Assembly (NCBI GenBank): GCA_902496665.1
Contig: CABVBU010000007.1
Span: 1 to 64,000 of the forward strand
DNA length: 64,000 nucleotides
Reading direction: 5' to 3'
Source of the DNA: an uncultured Clostridium sp.
Lineage (GTDB): Bacteria > Bacillota > Clostridia > Lachnospirales > Lachnospiraceae
Shown: positions 6,957 through 15,160 of the stretch, piece by piece
How the letters are laid out: each line of letters opens with the position of its first letter
How positions within the stretch are numbered: position 1 is the stretch's first letter
Program-made: the position numbers and the translations under genes
The notes under the pieces: model-generated
Database searches by the model: none
What the model was told of the DNA's origin: nothing
Seen by the model: only the letters and a program-made list of their open reading frames with translations

Positions 6957-8225
6957 TTACAGTTCATCTTCCTCTATGTCTGCCCCAAGCTTTCTCAAAT
7001 CTCTTCCGATATCCTCGTACCCGCGCCTTAAATGTCCCCTGTCCGAGATCACGCTGAATCCGTCCGCCGCCAGGGCCGCCACTAAAAGCGCCGCCCCGCC
7101 GCGAAGATCCGGCGTCTCCGCAATTCCCGGAACAAGAGGATATCTTCCTCTTACTATGGCTGTATCTTTGTGGACCGATACGTCGGCCCCAAAGGCTGCA
7201 AGCCGCATCGCCGCCTCAAACCGTGCCTCATACACGGTCTCTTTAAACCGGCTCTCCCCGCTTCCCGCCGCTTCCGCCGCGAGGAAGACCGACTGAAGGT
7301 CCGTCGGAAATCCCGGATACGGTCCGGTATCGATCTCTATTCCAGAAGGGCGCCGTTTCATCGCCATACAGATCCTGGCTTTCGCTCTGGCTGCCCCGGA
7401 TATCCGGATCCCGGCTCCCATTTTCCGCAGCACCTTTAACGGTTCCACCAGAAGCACCGGCTCCACACCGGTGATCTCGATCTCCCCGCCGGCTGCCGCT
7501 GCCGCCGCCAGGTATGTCCCCGCACAGATCCGGTCTCCCGCTGTCACATGGTTCGTAGGAAAGAGCCTTTCCACCCCGTCCACTGTGATAATCCCTGTGC
7601 GCTCCCCGGAGATCCTTGCTCCCATGGAACGCAGCAAGCTGCAGAGTTCCGCGATCTCCGGCTCCCTGGCGCAGTTTAGGAGCTTTGTCGTGCCGGATGC
7701 CAGAACGGCAGCCATCACCGCATTCTCCGTCGCTCCGACGCTGGGATATGGAAAACGGAATGTTGTTCCACAAAGCTTTTTCGCCTTTGCAATCAGCATT
7801 CCGCCATCATCAAGTATCTCTGCTCCCATTGCCCGGAGCACATCCAGGTGAAAATCGATCGGCCGTTTTCCGATCACACAGCCGCCCGGATACCAGGTCA
7901 TCACCTCCCCGGCCCTGGACAACAGCGGTCCCAAAAGCAGGCTGGAAGACCGCATCTTCCCCACCGACTTCTCGGAGATCACCGTTCCAGAAAGCCCGAA
8001 GGCATCGATCTCCAGGACATCGTCCTGAAACGTCACCTGACACCCGAGGTCCCTTAAGATCTCCGCCATGAGGAACACGTCCGAAATTCTCGGAACATTC
8101 CGTATCTCGGTTCTTCCCTCTGTCAAAAGACTCGCCGCCATCATGGGCAGCACCGCGTTTTTTGCACCCTGGACTTTTATTTTTCCATGCAGGGGCTTAA
8201 GCCCCTGAACTTTAAACACCTGCAA
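6957..8225 (-). CDS. murA: UDP-N-acetylglucosamine 1-carboxyvinyltransferase
   Basis: MurA transfers enolpyruvate from PEP to UDP-GlcNAc, the first committed step of peptidoglycan synthesis and the target of fosfomycin. The protein shows the KVQGAKNAVLPMMAA N-terminus and repeats of the EPSP-synthase-like fold. The active-site loop reads WYPGGCVIGKRPIDFHL, with the fosfomycin-sensitive cysteine present. I chose the TTG at 8225, seven bases after GGGGG, giving 422 residues; an upstream TTG at 8267 has no ribosome site. It is between ftsW and ftsQ, where many Firmicutes have murG or murB instead. Confidence 0.95.
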   Translation of the reverse strand: MQVFKVQGLKPLHGKIKVQGAKNAVLPMMAASLLTEGRTEIRNVPRISDVFLMAEILRDLGCQVTFQDDVLEIDAFGLSGTVISEKSVGKMRSSSLLLGPLLSRAGEVMTWYPGGCVIGKRPIDFHLDVLRAMGAEILDDGGMLIAKAKKLCGTTFRFPYPSVGATENAVMAAVLASGTTKLLNCAREPEIAELCSLLRSMGARISGERTGIITVDGVERLFPTNHVTAGDRICAGTYLAAAAAAGGEIEITGVEPVLLVEPLKVLRKMGAGIRISGAARAKARICMAMKRRPSGIEIDTGPYPGFPTDLQSVFLAAEAAGSGESRFKETVYEARFEAAMRLAAFGADVSVHKDTAIVRGRYPLVPGIAETPDLRGGAALLVAALAADGFSVISDRGHLRRGYEDIGRDLRKLGADIEEDEL

Positions 8226-8281
8226 ACCGATTCCCCCGCATATGCCGCTATAAAACAGTATATGCAAAAGAATCCATTCTG

Positions 8282-9676
8282 TTACTGCTGTTCCAGCCTG
8301 ATCCTGTTGGACACGCTCAGAACCATTCCCATTTCCACCATCAAAAACAGCACCGACGTACCTCCGTAACTTATAAACGGAAGCGTGATTCCTGTGTTCG
8401 GAATAACATTCGTAACAACGGCGATGTTCAAAACGACCTGGATCGCGATATGTGCCAGAACACCGGTCACTATCATTGCTCCGAAAAGATCCGGCGCGTT
8501 TCCGGCGATGACTAAAAATCTGTACAGCATGAACAGGAACATAAAGATCACGGCTACCGCGCCGAAAAGTCCCAGCTCCTCACAGATCACTGCGAAGATC
8601 ATATCATTCTGCGGCTCCGGAAGGAAGCTTAACTTCTGGATACTCTGTCCCAGTCCCTTTCCAAGAAGGCCGCCAGAACCGATGGCGTAGAGTCCCTGAA
8701 GGACCTGATATCCACCGGATTTCGGGTACGCCTCCGGGTTTTTCCACACCAGGATTCGACTCAGCTGGTAGGAATGGAGGATTCCCGCCTTCTCGAGGGC
8801 GATGGCCACCGGAGGCGCGAAGACGATGACGACGATCCCAAGTACCACCGTCACGATGAACGGCCACTTTCTCTTGCACGCGACAAACATCATGACGAAG
8901 GCAATTCCGCAGATGATGATACCGGAGCTTAAGTTGTTCATGGTGACAAGAAGTGCCAGAGGTCCGATGAGAACCGCGATCATTCCCCACACCCGCCATT
9001 CATTGATCTGCTTTCCAAGTCTCGTGATGAGCACGGCCAGAAGCAGGATCACCACGATCTTTACAAGCTCTGCAGGCTGGAAACGCAGGGATCTTGTTCC
9101 CAGCCATCTTTTCTTGCCGTTAACCGCGATTCCCAGTGGTGTGAATGTTACAAGGATCTCGCAGATATAGGATACCACTACTGCCGGAACAGTAAACTTC
9201 GCAAAGAAGTGATAGTCGATCTTTGAAATGATCAGCATCAGGATGAATCCAGCCACGGCGATCTGTCCCTGACGCACCATGTAGTAGTTGGACGGCTGCC
9301 TGCTCACCTGGGCATTGTAGGCGCTGGAACTGTAGATCATGATCAGTCCGAATACCGTAAGGAAGATGATGACCACTAAGAGATCATAGTCGTAAAAACG
9401 GCGTGCTTTCTTTTTCCGTTTTCCCTCTTCCTGTACAGGAGCCCCGTACATCTGCTGCTGCCGCAGCATTTCCTGTCTCTGCTGCATCAGAAGCTGCTCT
9501 CTTCGCTGTCCCTCCTGCTGGCGTTTCGCCCGCTCTCTTTCAATCTGCTGACGCTCCACCTGTTCTCCGGACATCTGCTGTCTCTGCATCTGCTGACGCT
9601 TTACCTGCTGTCTCTGTACCGCCTGTCTCTGCGCCTGTGCCCTGCCGCCGGATTTTCGAACTTTCTTTCGAGCCAC
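8282..9676 (-). CDS. ftsW: FtsW, SEDS-family septal peptidoglycan polymerase
   Basis: FtsW polymerises lipid II glycan strands at the septum together with its class B PBP. The core from about residue 95 shows about ten membrane helices and SEDS landmarks: YNAQVSRQPSNYYMVRQG, KRWLGTRSLRFQPAELVK, PEPQNDMIFAVICEELG and GITLPFISYGGTSVL. The 464-residue length exceeds the usual 360-400. The first 90 residues form a highly charged Gln/Arg-rich stretch with almost no hydrophobic residues, probably a cytoplasmic coiled coil. A GKRKKKARR cluster then precedes the first helix. It lies between murD and murA. Confidence 0.95.
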   Translation of the reverse strand: MARKKVRKSGGRAQAQRQAVQRQQVKRQQMQRQQMSGEQVERQQIERERAKRQQEGQRREQLLMQQRQEMLRQQQMYGAPVQEEGKRKKKARRFYDYDLLVVIIFLTVFGLIMIYSSSAYNAQVSRQPSNYYMVRQGQIAVAGFILMLIISKIDYHFFAKFTVPAVVVSYICEILVTFTPLGIAVNGKKRWLGTRSLRFQPAELVKIVVILLLAVLITRLGKQINEWRVWGMIAVLIGPLALLVTMNNLSSGIIICGIAFVMMFVACKRKWPFIVTVVLGIVVIVFAPPVAIALEKAGILHSYQLSRILVWKNPEAYPKSGGYQVLQGLYAIGSGGLLGKGLGQSIQKLSFLPEPQNDMIFAVICEELGLFGAVAVIFMFLFMLYRFLVIAGNAPDLFGAMIVTGVLAHIAIQVVLNIAVVTNVIPNTGITLPFISYGGTSVLFLMVEMGMVLSVSNRIRLEQQ

Positions 9677-9688
9677 GCTAAGCCTCCA

Positions 9689-11035
9689 TTACAGCGCGTT
9701 GACGCATTCCTTAAAGATCCGTCCGCGCTCCTCAAAGTTCTTGAACATTCCCCAGCTTGCGCATGCCGGAGAGAGCAGCACATAATCGCCTGCATTCGCG
9801 TAGGAAGCGCATACCTGAACGGCCTCCTGCATGTCTTCCGCGTACATGATATCCGTGATACCATGCTTCTTTGCGCACTCGGCGATCTTGTCTCTTGTCT
9901 GTCCAATGAGGACGAGATAGCGGACTTTTCCGTCAAAGCTCTCGATCCACTCGTCATACTCGGAATGCTTGTCATATCCGCCTGCGATTAAAAGTGTCGG
10001 TCCCGGCATCGCCTTGATGGCCTGGATTGCCGCATCCGGGTTTGTTCCCTTGGAGTCATTATAATAAGTAACTCCGAAACGCTCTCTTACATACTCGATC
10101 CTGTGCTCTACAGCTTTGAACTCCCTGCATGCCTCGCGGATCATATCCATCGGGACGCCTAAATGGATCGCGATGGCAACGGCTGTCATCACGTTCTCGT
10201 GGTTATGTCTTCCGATGATGTTTAACTCGTTGACATCGAGGACCTTCTCGTTCTTTCCATCATGACGGTAAACGATGAAATCTCCGTCCATGAAGATGCC
10301 CTCATCGAGCTTCTCCTGGCTGCTGAAGTAGAGGACCTTGCACTTTAAGGTCTTTCCAAATTCTCTGAGGACCGGATCCTCATAGTTTAATACGCAGGTA
10401 TCTTCCTCTGTCTGGTTTCTTGTGATTCCCTCTTTGACCTGGATATAGCACTCCATGGTCTTATGGCGGTCCAGATGGTCCGGAGTGATGTTTGTGATCG
10501 CAGACACATTCGGGTGGAAGTCCATGATGGTCTCAAGCTGGAAGCTGGAAACCTCCGCGACGGTAACGGACTCGTCTGTGGTTTCAAGAGCGTGAGCGGT
10601 GTACGGATCACCGATGTTTCCTACTACGAATACGCTCTTATAGAACTTTCTCATGATCTCGCCTGTGAGGGCTGTCGTTGTTGTCTTTCCGTTTGTACCT
10701 GTGATAGCTGCAAGTTTTCCCTTTGAGCAGTGGTAAGCAAGCTCGATCTCACTCCAGATCGGGATCTTCGCCTCGTCGATCACCGCAACGAATGGTGCCT
10801 CAAGCGGAATACCAGGGCTGATGACGCATAACTCCACACCCATAAGGTCTGTCTTCTTCAGTTCACCGAGAACGATCGTCACCTTCGCGCCCTCATCAAA
10901 TTTTGCTTTCAGCTTCTCTTCGGAAAGCTTCTCATTTCCATCATAAAGAACCACTTCGCCGCCCTGGGCAAGCAGAAGCTTCGCGGCAGAAATACCGCTG
11001 ATTCCTGTTCCTGCAACTAATACTTTCTGTGACAT
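9689..11035 (-). CDS. murD: UDP-N-acetylmuramoyl-L-alanine--D-glutamate ligase
   Basis: MurD adds D-glutamate to UDP-MurNAc-L-Ala in the cytoplasm. The 448-residue protein has the Rossmann-like N-terminal VLVAGTGISGISAAKLL, the ATP loop AITGTNGKTTTTAL near residue 112, the NITPDHLDRH motif and the C-terminal YNDSKGTNPDAAIQAI and GGYDKHSEYD segments. All three Mur-ligase domains are complete. The start has a GGAGAAACC ribosome site. It is 12 bases upstream of ftsW and 79 bases downstream of mraY. It is the only Mur ligase in this cluster. Confidence 0.97.
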   Translation of the reverse strand: MSQKVLVAGTGISGISAAKLLLAQGGEVVLYDGNEKLSEEKLKAKFDEGAKVTIVLGELKKTDLMGVELCVISPGIPLEAPFVAVIDEAKIPIWSEIELAYHCSKGKLAAITGTNGKTTTTALTGEIMRKFYKSVFVVGNIGDPYTAHALETTDESVTVAEVSSFQLETIMDFHPNVSAITNITPDHLDRHKTMECYIQVKEGITRNQTEEDTCVLNYEDPVLREFGKTLKCKVLYFSSQEKLDEGIFMDGDFIVYRHDGKNEKVLDVNELNIIGRHNHENVMTAVAIAIHLGVPMDMIREACREFKAVEHRIEYVRERFGVTYYNDSKGTNPDAAIQAIKAMPGPTLLIAGGYDKHSEYDEWIESFDGKVRYLVLIGQTRDKIAECAKKHGITDIMYAEDMQEAVQVCASYANAGDYVLLSPACASWGMFKNFEERGRIFKECVNAL

Positions 11036-11114
11036 GGTTTCTCCTCCTATATACTCGTAATGAATGACCGCTCAGCCTGCTATTTTCCTGCGCATGTCTG
11101 AACATTTACCCTAA

Positions 11115-12083
11115 TTATAATCCCATGTAGGCAACCAGGCAAAGGATCGCCGTAACGATCGAAAATACTGCGACAACTCTCGTCTCGGACCATCCGCAAA
11201 GCTCGAAATGGTGGTGGATCGGAGCCATCTTGAAGATTCTCTTCCCGCCAGTCTTTTTAAAGTATGTGACCTGAATGATGACGGAGAGGACCTCCACCAG
11301 GTAGATCAGGCCAACGATGGCGATAAAGATCGGCATCTGCATCATGAACGCGCTGGATGCCACGAAACCGCCGAGGGCCAGGGAACCTGTGTCTCCCATG
11401 AACACCTTCGCCGGATATACGTTGAACAGTAAAAAGCCTAACAGACTTCCCACAACGGCACCTGTGATCGGGCTGATCCCGCTGTTTTCTCCGATGGCAA
11501 CCACAGTGAAGAATGTCGCCACAAGGATCGTAACACTTGTGCAGAGACCGTCAAGGCCGTCTGTAAAGTTTACACCGTTGTCGGTTCCGAGAACGATAAA
11601 GAATACCGCCGGAATAAACAGCCAGCCGAGATTCAGATAATATCCATTTTCAAATCCGCCAGTGAACGGGATCAGCATTCCTGTTCCCACTTCTCCGGAA
11701 GTCATCAGATAGTAGGTGAAAATTCCCGTGATGATGAACTGACCGATGAGCTTCTGGATCGGGTTTAAACCTTCCGAACGCTTCATGACGATCTTGATGT
11801 AGTCATCCAGGAAACCGATGATTCCGAATCCCACCGTCACGAAGAGGATCGGGATGATCCGCGGATAGCTCTTAATGTAAAATAAGGATGTGATCACGAT
11901 CGCCGTGAGGATGATGAGTCCTCCCATCGTCGGTGTTCCCTGTTTCTTTAAATGGCTCTGCGGACCGTCATCGCGGACCTGCTGTCCGAATTTCAGCCGG
12001 TGAAGAAATGGAATGATCACCGGGCAGAGCGCTGCGCTGATTGCGAAGGCGATAATGATCGCCAGAATTGTCTCATTTACCAT
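11115..12083 (-). CDS. mraY: Phospho-N-acetylmuramoyl-pentapeptide-transferase
   Basis: MraY makes lipid I by transferring phospho-MurNAc-pentapeptide to undecaprenyl phosphate. The protein has about ten membrane helices and the family motifs QQVRDDGPQSHLKKQGTPTMGG, GFLDDYIKI with the aspartate pair, NFTDGLDGL, and KVFMGDTGSLALGG. The C-terminal APIHHHFELCGW histidine motif is also present. The ATG at 12083 follows GAGG at good spacing and gives 322 residues, the usual size; a GTG at 12110 would add nine residues. It precedes murD. Confidence 0.96.
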   Translation of the reverse strand: MVNETILAIIIAFAISAALCPVIIPFLHRLKFGQQVRDDGPQSHLKKQGTPTMGGLIILTAIVITSLFYIKSYPRIIPILFVTVGFGIIGFLDDYIKIVMKRSEGLNPIQKLIGQFIITGIFTYYLMTSGEVGTGMLIPFTGGFENGYYLNLGWLFIPAVFFIVLGTDNGVNFTDGLDGLCTSVTILVATFFTVVAIGENSGISPITGAVVGSLLGFLLFNVYPAKVFMGDTGSLALGGFVASSAFMMQMPIFIAIVGLIYLVEVLSVIIQVTYFKKTGGKRIFKMAPIHHHFELCGWSETRVVAVFSIVTAILCLVAYMGL

Positions 12084-12292
12084 GCTGAACCTCATATTTT
12101 CCTGCTGCACCTCATACTTCCTATGTAAATTGACATGCCGTCTTCCGACAGCACCATGAAAGCCAGCTGTTCCGCGCCTTCGGCGCTCCCACAGCTGCCG
12201 CCTGACAACATTTCATAGCGTAAATAGTATACGTCCTTTTTTCCCAATAATCAATCAGAACATTTGATACAAAGACCAAAAGACCTAAAATT

Positions 12293-12425
12293 GTTACTGT
12301 ACACGGGTAGGAATTTTCTGAACTGAAAATTCCGTACAATACAGTGGTGGTAGTGGATTTTGCCGATTCGGAATGCGAAGCATCGGCAAAATCAGTTACT
12401 GTTTGCGCAAAGCGTGAACAGTAAC
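12293..12425 (-). repeat. Miniature mobile element, type 2, full copy (133 bp)
   Basis: The ends are GTTACTGTACACG and, inverted, GTTACTGTTCACG. The flanks CTAAAATT (12285-12292) and CTGAAATT (12426-12433) match at seven of eight positions, a slightly decayed target duplication. The body holds GATTTTGCCGAT/ATCGGCAAAATC and GGAATTTTC/GAAAATTCC hairpins. It is in the opposite orientation to the other copies and lies between mraY and the 577-residue PBP gene, inside the dcw cluster. Confidence 0.88.
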
Positions 12426-12482
12426 CTGAAATTCTCCTGCCATCTGTGCTCACATCCACACAGAACGCCGAGGGATTCAATA

Positions 12483-14216
12483 TTAATCCGTCTCCGAAAC
12501 CGGCGTGATATCCAGATACGGCAGAATATTTGAAAAAATATCCGCCACCACTGGTGCCGCAATGGTACCGCCGTAATAGATCCCCACCGGTTCGTCGATA
12601 GTGATCAGCGCGATAACCTGGGGATCATCAGCGGGCGCAAATCCTAAAAATGAAGAAATATATTTCTTTAAGCTTCTCGGCAGCTTCTCCGATGTCGCCG
12701 TCTTTCCGCCGACCCGGTAACCTGGAAGCTTCGCCCGCTTTCCGCTTCCTTCCGCCACTACCTGCTCTAAAATATACCGCATGGTCTCGCTGGTAGTTTC
12801 CGACACGACTCCCATCCGCTCCGGATAAGAAAACTTCTGGTAAAATGTCCCATCCGTGCTCTCCACATTCATCGCGAAGTGGGGCGTGATCCGCCTGCCC
12901 CCGTTTATGATGGAGGACGCCGTCGTGATGAGCTGGATCGGCGTGATCTGAAAGGACTGTCCAAAGGAGACGGTAGCGAGCTCCACAAGTCCCATATTTT
13001 CCTTCTTGTGCATGATCGTCGCCGCCTCGCCGGGGAGATCGATCCCGGTCTTTCCGAGAAGCCCGAACTGTTCGAAATAATGATAGAACGAATCCACGCC
13101 AAGTCTCGCGCCAACGTCGATAAACACCGGGTTACAGGAGTTCATGGCTCCCTGTAAAAATGTCTCTCCTCCATGTCCACCGACCTTATGGCAGCGGATC
13201 TTCCGGTCTTCCACGATCCGGAATCCCGGGCAGGAGAACTTGTCATCCAGATGGACCACTCCCGCCTCCAGCCCTGCTGCGGCGGTGATGATCTTAAACG
13301 TGGAGCCGGGCTCGTAGGTATCGTTGATGCAGCGATTCCGCCACATCTTATTTCTCGCGTCCTGGAGCTCCGTCCCAGTGAGTCCGCCGCTTTCCATATT
13401 CAATGTGAACGGATCGTTTAAATCAAATTCCGGGGCATTCACCATGGCATAGATCTCCCCATTCTGGGGATTCATGACGATCACGGAGACTGCCTTCGCG
13501 CCTTTCTTCTCAATGACCTGGTACGCCGCCTGTTCCGCGTACTTCTGGATATTCACATCCAGGCTCACGGTCAGGGTATTTCCGGGCACCGGCTCCACCC
13601 GCTCCTCCGCGGCATTCTGGAGTTCCGTGCCTTTCGCGTCGGAGATCGTCAGTATCAGACCATCCCTGCCCCTTAAGTACTTCTCATACATGACCTCTAG
13701 GCCGATGATCCCCTGATTGTCCGCCCCGGTGAATCCCAGGACCTTTGAGGCGAGACTTCCGTAAGGATAATATCTCTTATAATCCTCGTCGACCTTCACG
13801 CCGGAGAGCCCGAGATTCATGATCTCGTCCCCCACCGACTTCTCCACATTTGTCCGGATGATCTCCCTGGAAGACCACTTTTCTACCTTTTTCCGGACCT
13901 CCGTCTCTGGAAGCTCCAGGATCCGCACCAGCTCCCGGATCACCTTCTCCGGCTCCGTCATCTGATTGTGAATCACGGACACGGTGCAGACCGTCCGGTT
14001 CGCGGCGATCACAGTGCCATTCCGGTCCACGATCCCACCCCTGGCAGCCTTGATGGTCCGCTCCCTCTCATGGAGCTCATCTGCCATCTTGCTGTAGTGG
14101 TCCGACCTCGCGATCATCAGGAATCCCAGCTGGGCGCACAGCCCCACCATCAGAAGCGCTGAGATCAGAAAAACGATAAAAAGCTTCTTTCTGTGATGTG
14201 TCAGAAATTCCGCCAT
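12483..14216 (-). CDS. Class B penicillin-binding protein (SpoVD/FtsI type) with KTA in place of KTG
   Basis: This 577-residue transpeptidase has one N-terminal membrane helix (about residues 11-33), a dimerisation domain starting ARGGIVDRNGTVIAANRT, and a transpeptidase domain. The active-site STFK lies in YEPGSTFKIITAAAG and the SCN triad in MNSCNPVF. The third triad reads K-T-A-T-S (codons AAG ACG GCG) instead of the nearly universal KTGT. There are no PASTA domains at the C-terminus. It follows the 724-residue PBP and ykgJ. Two class B PBPs in one dcw cluster recall the pbpB-spoVD pair of Bacillus; which one acts in vegetative division cannot be told from sequence. Confidence 0.88.
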   Translation of the reverse strand: MAEFLTHHRKKLFIVFLISALLMVGLCAQLGFLMIARSDHYSKMADELHERERTIKAARGGIVDRNGTVIAANRTVCTVSVIHNQMTEPEKVIRELVRILELPETEVRKKVEKWSSREIIRTNVEKSVGDEIMNLGLSGVKVDEDYKRYYPYGSLASKVLGFTGADNQGIIGLEVMYEKYLRGRDGLILTISDAKGTELQNAAEERVEPVPGNTLTVSLDVNIQKYAEQAAYQVIEKKGAKAVSVIVMNPQNGEIYAMVNAPEFDLNDPFTLNMESGGLTGTELQDARNKMWRNRCINDTYEPGSTFKIITAAAGLEAGVVHLDDKFSCPGFRIVEDRKIRCHKVGGHGGETFLQGAMNSCNPVFIDVGARLGVDSFYHYFEQFGLLGKTGIDLPGEAATIMHKKENMGLVELATVSFGQSFQITPIQLITTASSIINGGRRITPHFAMNVESTDGTFYQKFSYPERMGVVSETTSETMRYILEQVVAEGSGKRAKLPGYRVGGKTATSEKLPRSLKKYISSFLGFAPADDPQVIALITIDEPVGIYYGGTIAAPVVADIFSNILPYLDITPVSETD

Positions 14217-14288
14217 GCCAAAACCTTCATCTTAAAAGTCTTGGTAATTAATATACGGGACTTCCCGTTTCCTCATGCACGGATTTTA

Positions 14289-14966
14289 TTACATTGCAAG
14301 AAATCCGGCCAGCGCCCTCTTCGCCCCGGCCATTCTCTCCTCAAACTGCGGATAGAACTCCTCTTCCTTATTATAAGGAATCAGATAAAACTGTTTAATG
14401 AGATAAAGACTCACGGTCTTCGCCGCCTGCCCAGAGGTGTCTTTTCCGATCACCCGCTCCAGATCCTTTAAAAAGTAATGCCAGGTACAGACAAACTCAT
14501 CATACCGCTTCGGCTCCGGCATATCGATCCATTTTTTAACCTTCACCTTGGCCCTGGTCTCCTTCGCGCACTCATAGACCTGCAAAAAATACTTAAAACC
14601 GCCATCCTCATAAATTCTTCCAAGCGGAAACAGACGGCAGATACCAGGGCGGTACGCATGGATCCTGCATCGTCCATTCTGGTCTAAAAAGGAACAGGCC
14701 TCCTCCTCCCCCGCCATCTTGAGGTTCGGGAGAATGATCCCATCCACCACATTAAGTTCCAGAGGTCCCGCAAGAAGCGCCTCAAAGGTCTTCCCTGTTC
14801 CCGCCGTCATGCGGTACGCGTCAAAAGGATCGAGAACCACGGAGGTTCCCATCCCGGTACAGCAGGCATGGCAGCCCTCGCACCCGGCGCAGTCCGCCTT
14901 CACCATATCATCCAGGCTATAGAGTTTTCCGTCGGAAACCTCCGCCATATCCATCTCTCTGTTCAT
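14289..14966 (-). CDS. YkgJ-family cysteine-cluster protein
   Basis: This 225-residue protein carries the cysteine-cluster pattern of the YkgJ (CxxCxxCC) family. CAGCEGCHACC is near residue 25, and a second set C-x-I-HAYRPGICRLFPLG is near residue 97. Such proteins are thought to bind an iron-sulfur cluster or zinc, but the biochemical role is unknown. A TAATAGGAGAAGATC ribosome site precedes the ATG. It is inserted between two class B PBP genes in the dcw cluster, on the same strand, with gaps of 72 and 194 bases. That is an unusual place and suggests later insertion or a link to envelope synthesis. Confidence 0.85.
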   Translation of the reverse strand: MNREMDMAEVSDGKLYSLDDMVKADCAGCEGCHACCTGMGTSVVLDPFDAYRMTAGTGKTFEALLAGPLELNVVDGIILPNLKMAGEEEACSFLDQNGRCRIHAYRPGICRLFPLGRIYEDGGFKYFLQVYECAKETRAKVKVKKWIDMPEPKRYDEFVCTWHYFLKDLERVIGKDTSGQAAKTVSLYLIKQFYLIPYNKEEEFYPQFEERMAGAKRALAGFLAM

Positions 14967-14991
14967 GATCTTCTCCTATTATTTCCCATAT

Positions 14992-15061
14992 GTAATTGTT
15001 CAGCACCCTCACCTGCAGAACCTGACACCGTCAGCTTCTTCCAGATGCAGGCAACAGTTAC
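14992..15061 (+). repeat. Degenerate short copy of type 1 mobile element
   Basis: The 70-base stretch starts GTAATTGTTCAGCACC, close to the type 1 left end GTAACTGTTCAGTACC, and finishes GCAACAGTTAC. The flanks TCCCATAT and CCCTATAT are similar. The interior differs from the 133-bp copies, so this is a decayed or variant copy. Confidence 0.45.
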
Positions 15062-15160
15062 CCTATATACTAATTTGTGCAGGAAAACGCTTATGCAAGC
15101 AAGCTTGCAGCACATTTTTCTGCACAAATATAAATCACCCATGACCCAACCGTCAGCAGA

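Noticed and set aside
11057..11110. Further decayed type 1 element between mraY and murD
   Set aside because: Only the right end (TCTGAACATTTACC) is vaguely similar; too few matches to support.
12121..12480. Open frame of about 120 codons between mraY and the PBP
   Set aside because: Most of it is the type 2 mobile element read through; no ribosome site or family pattern.
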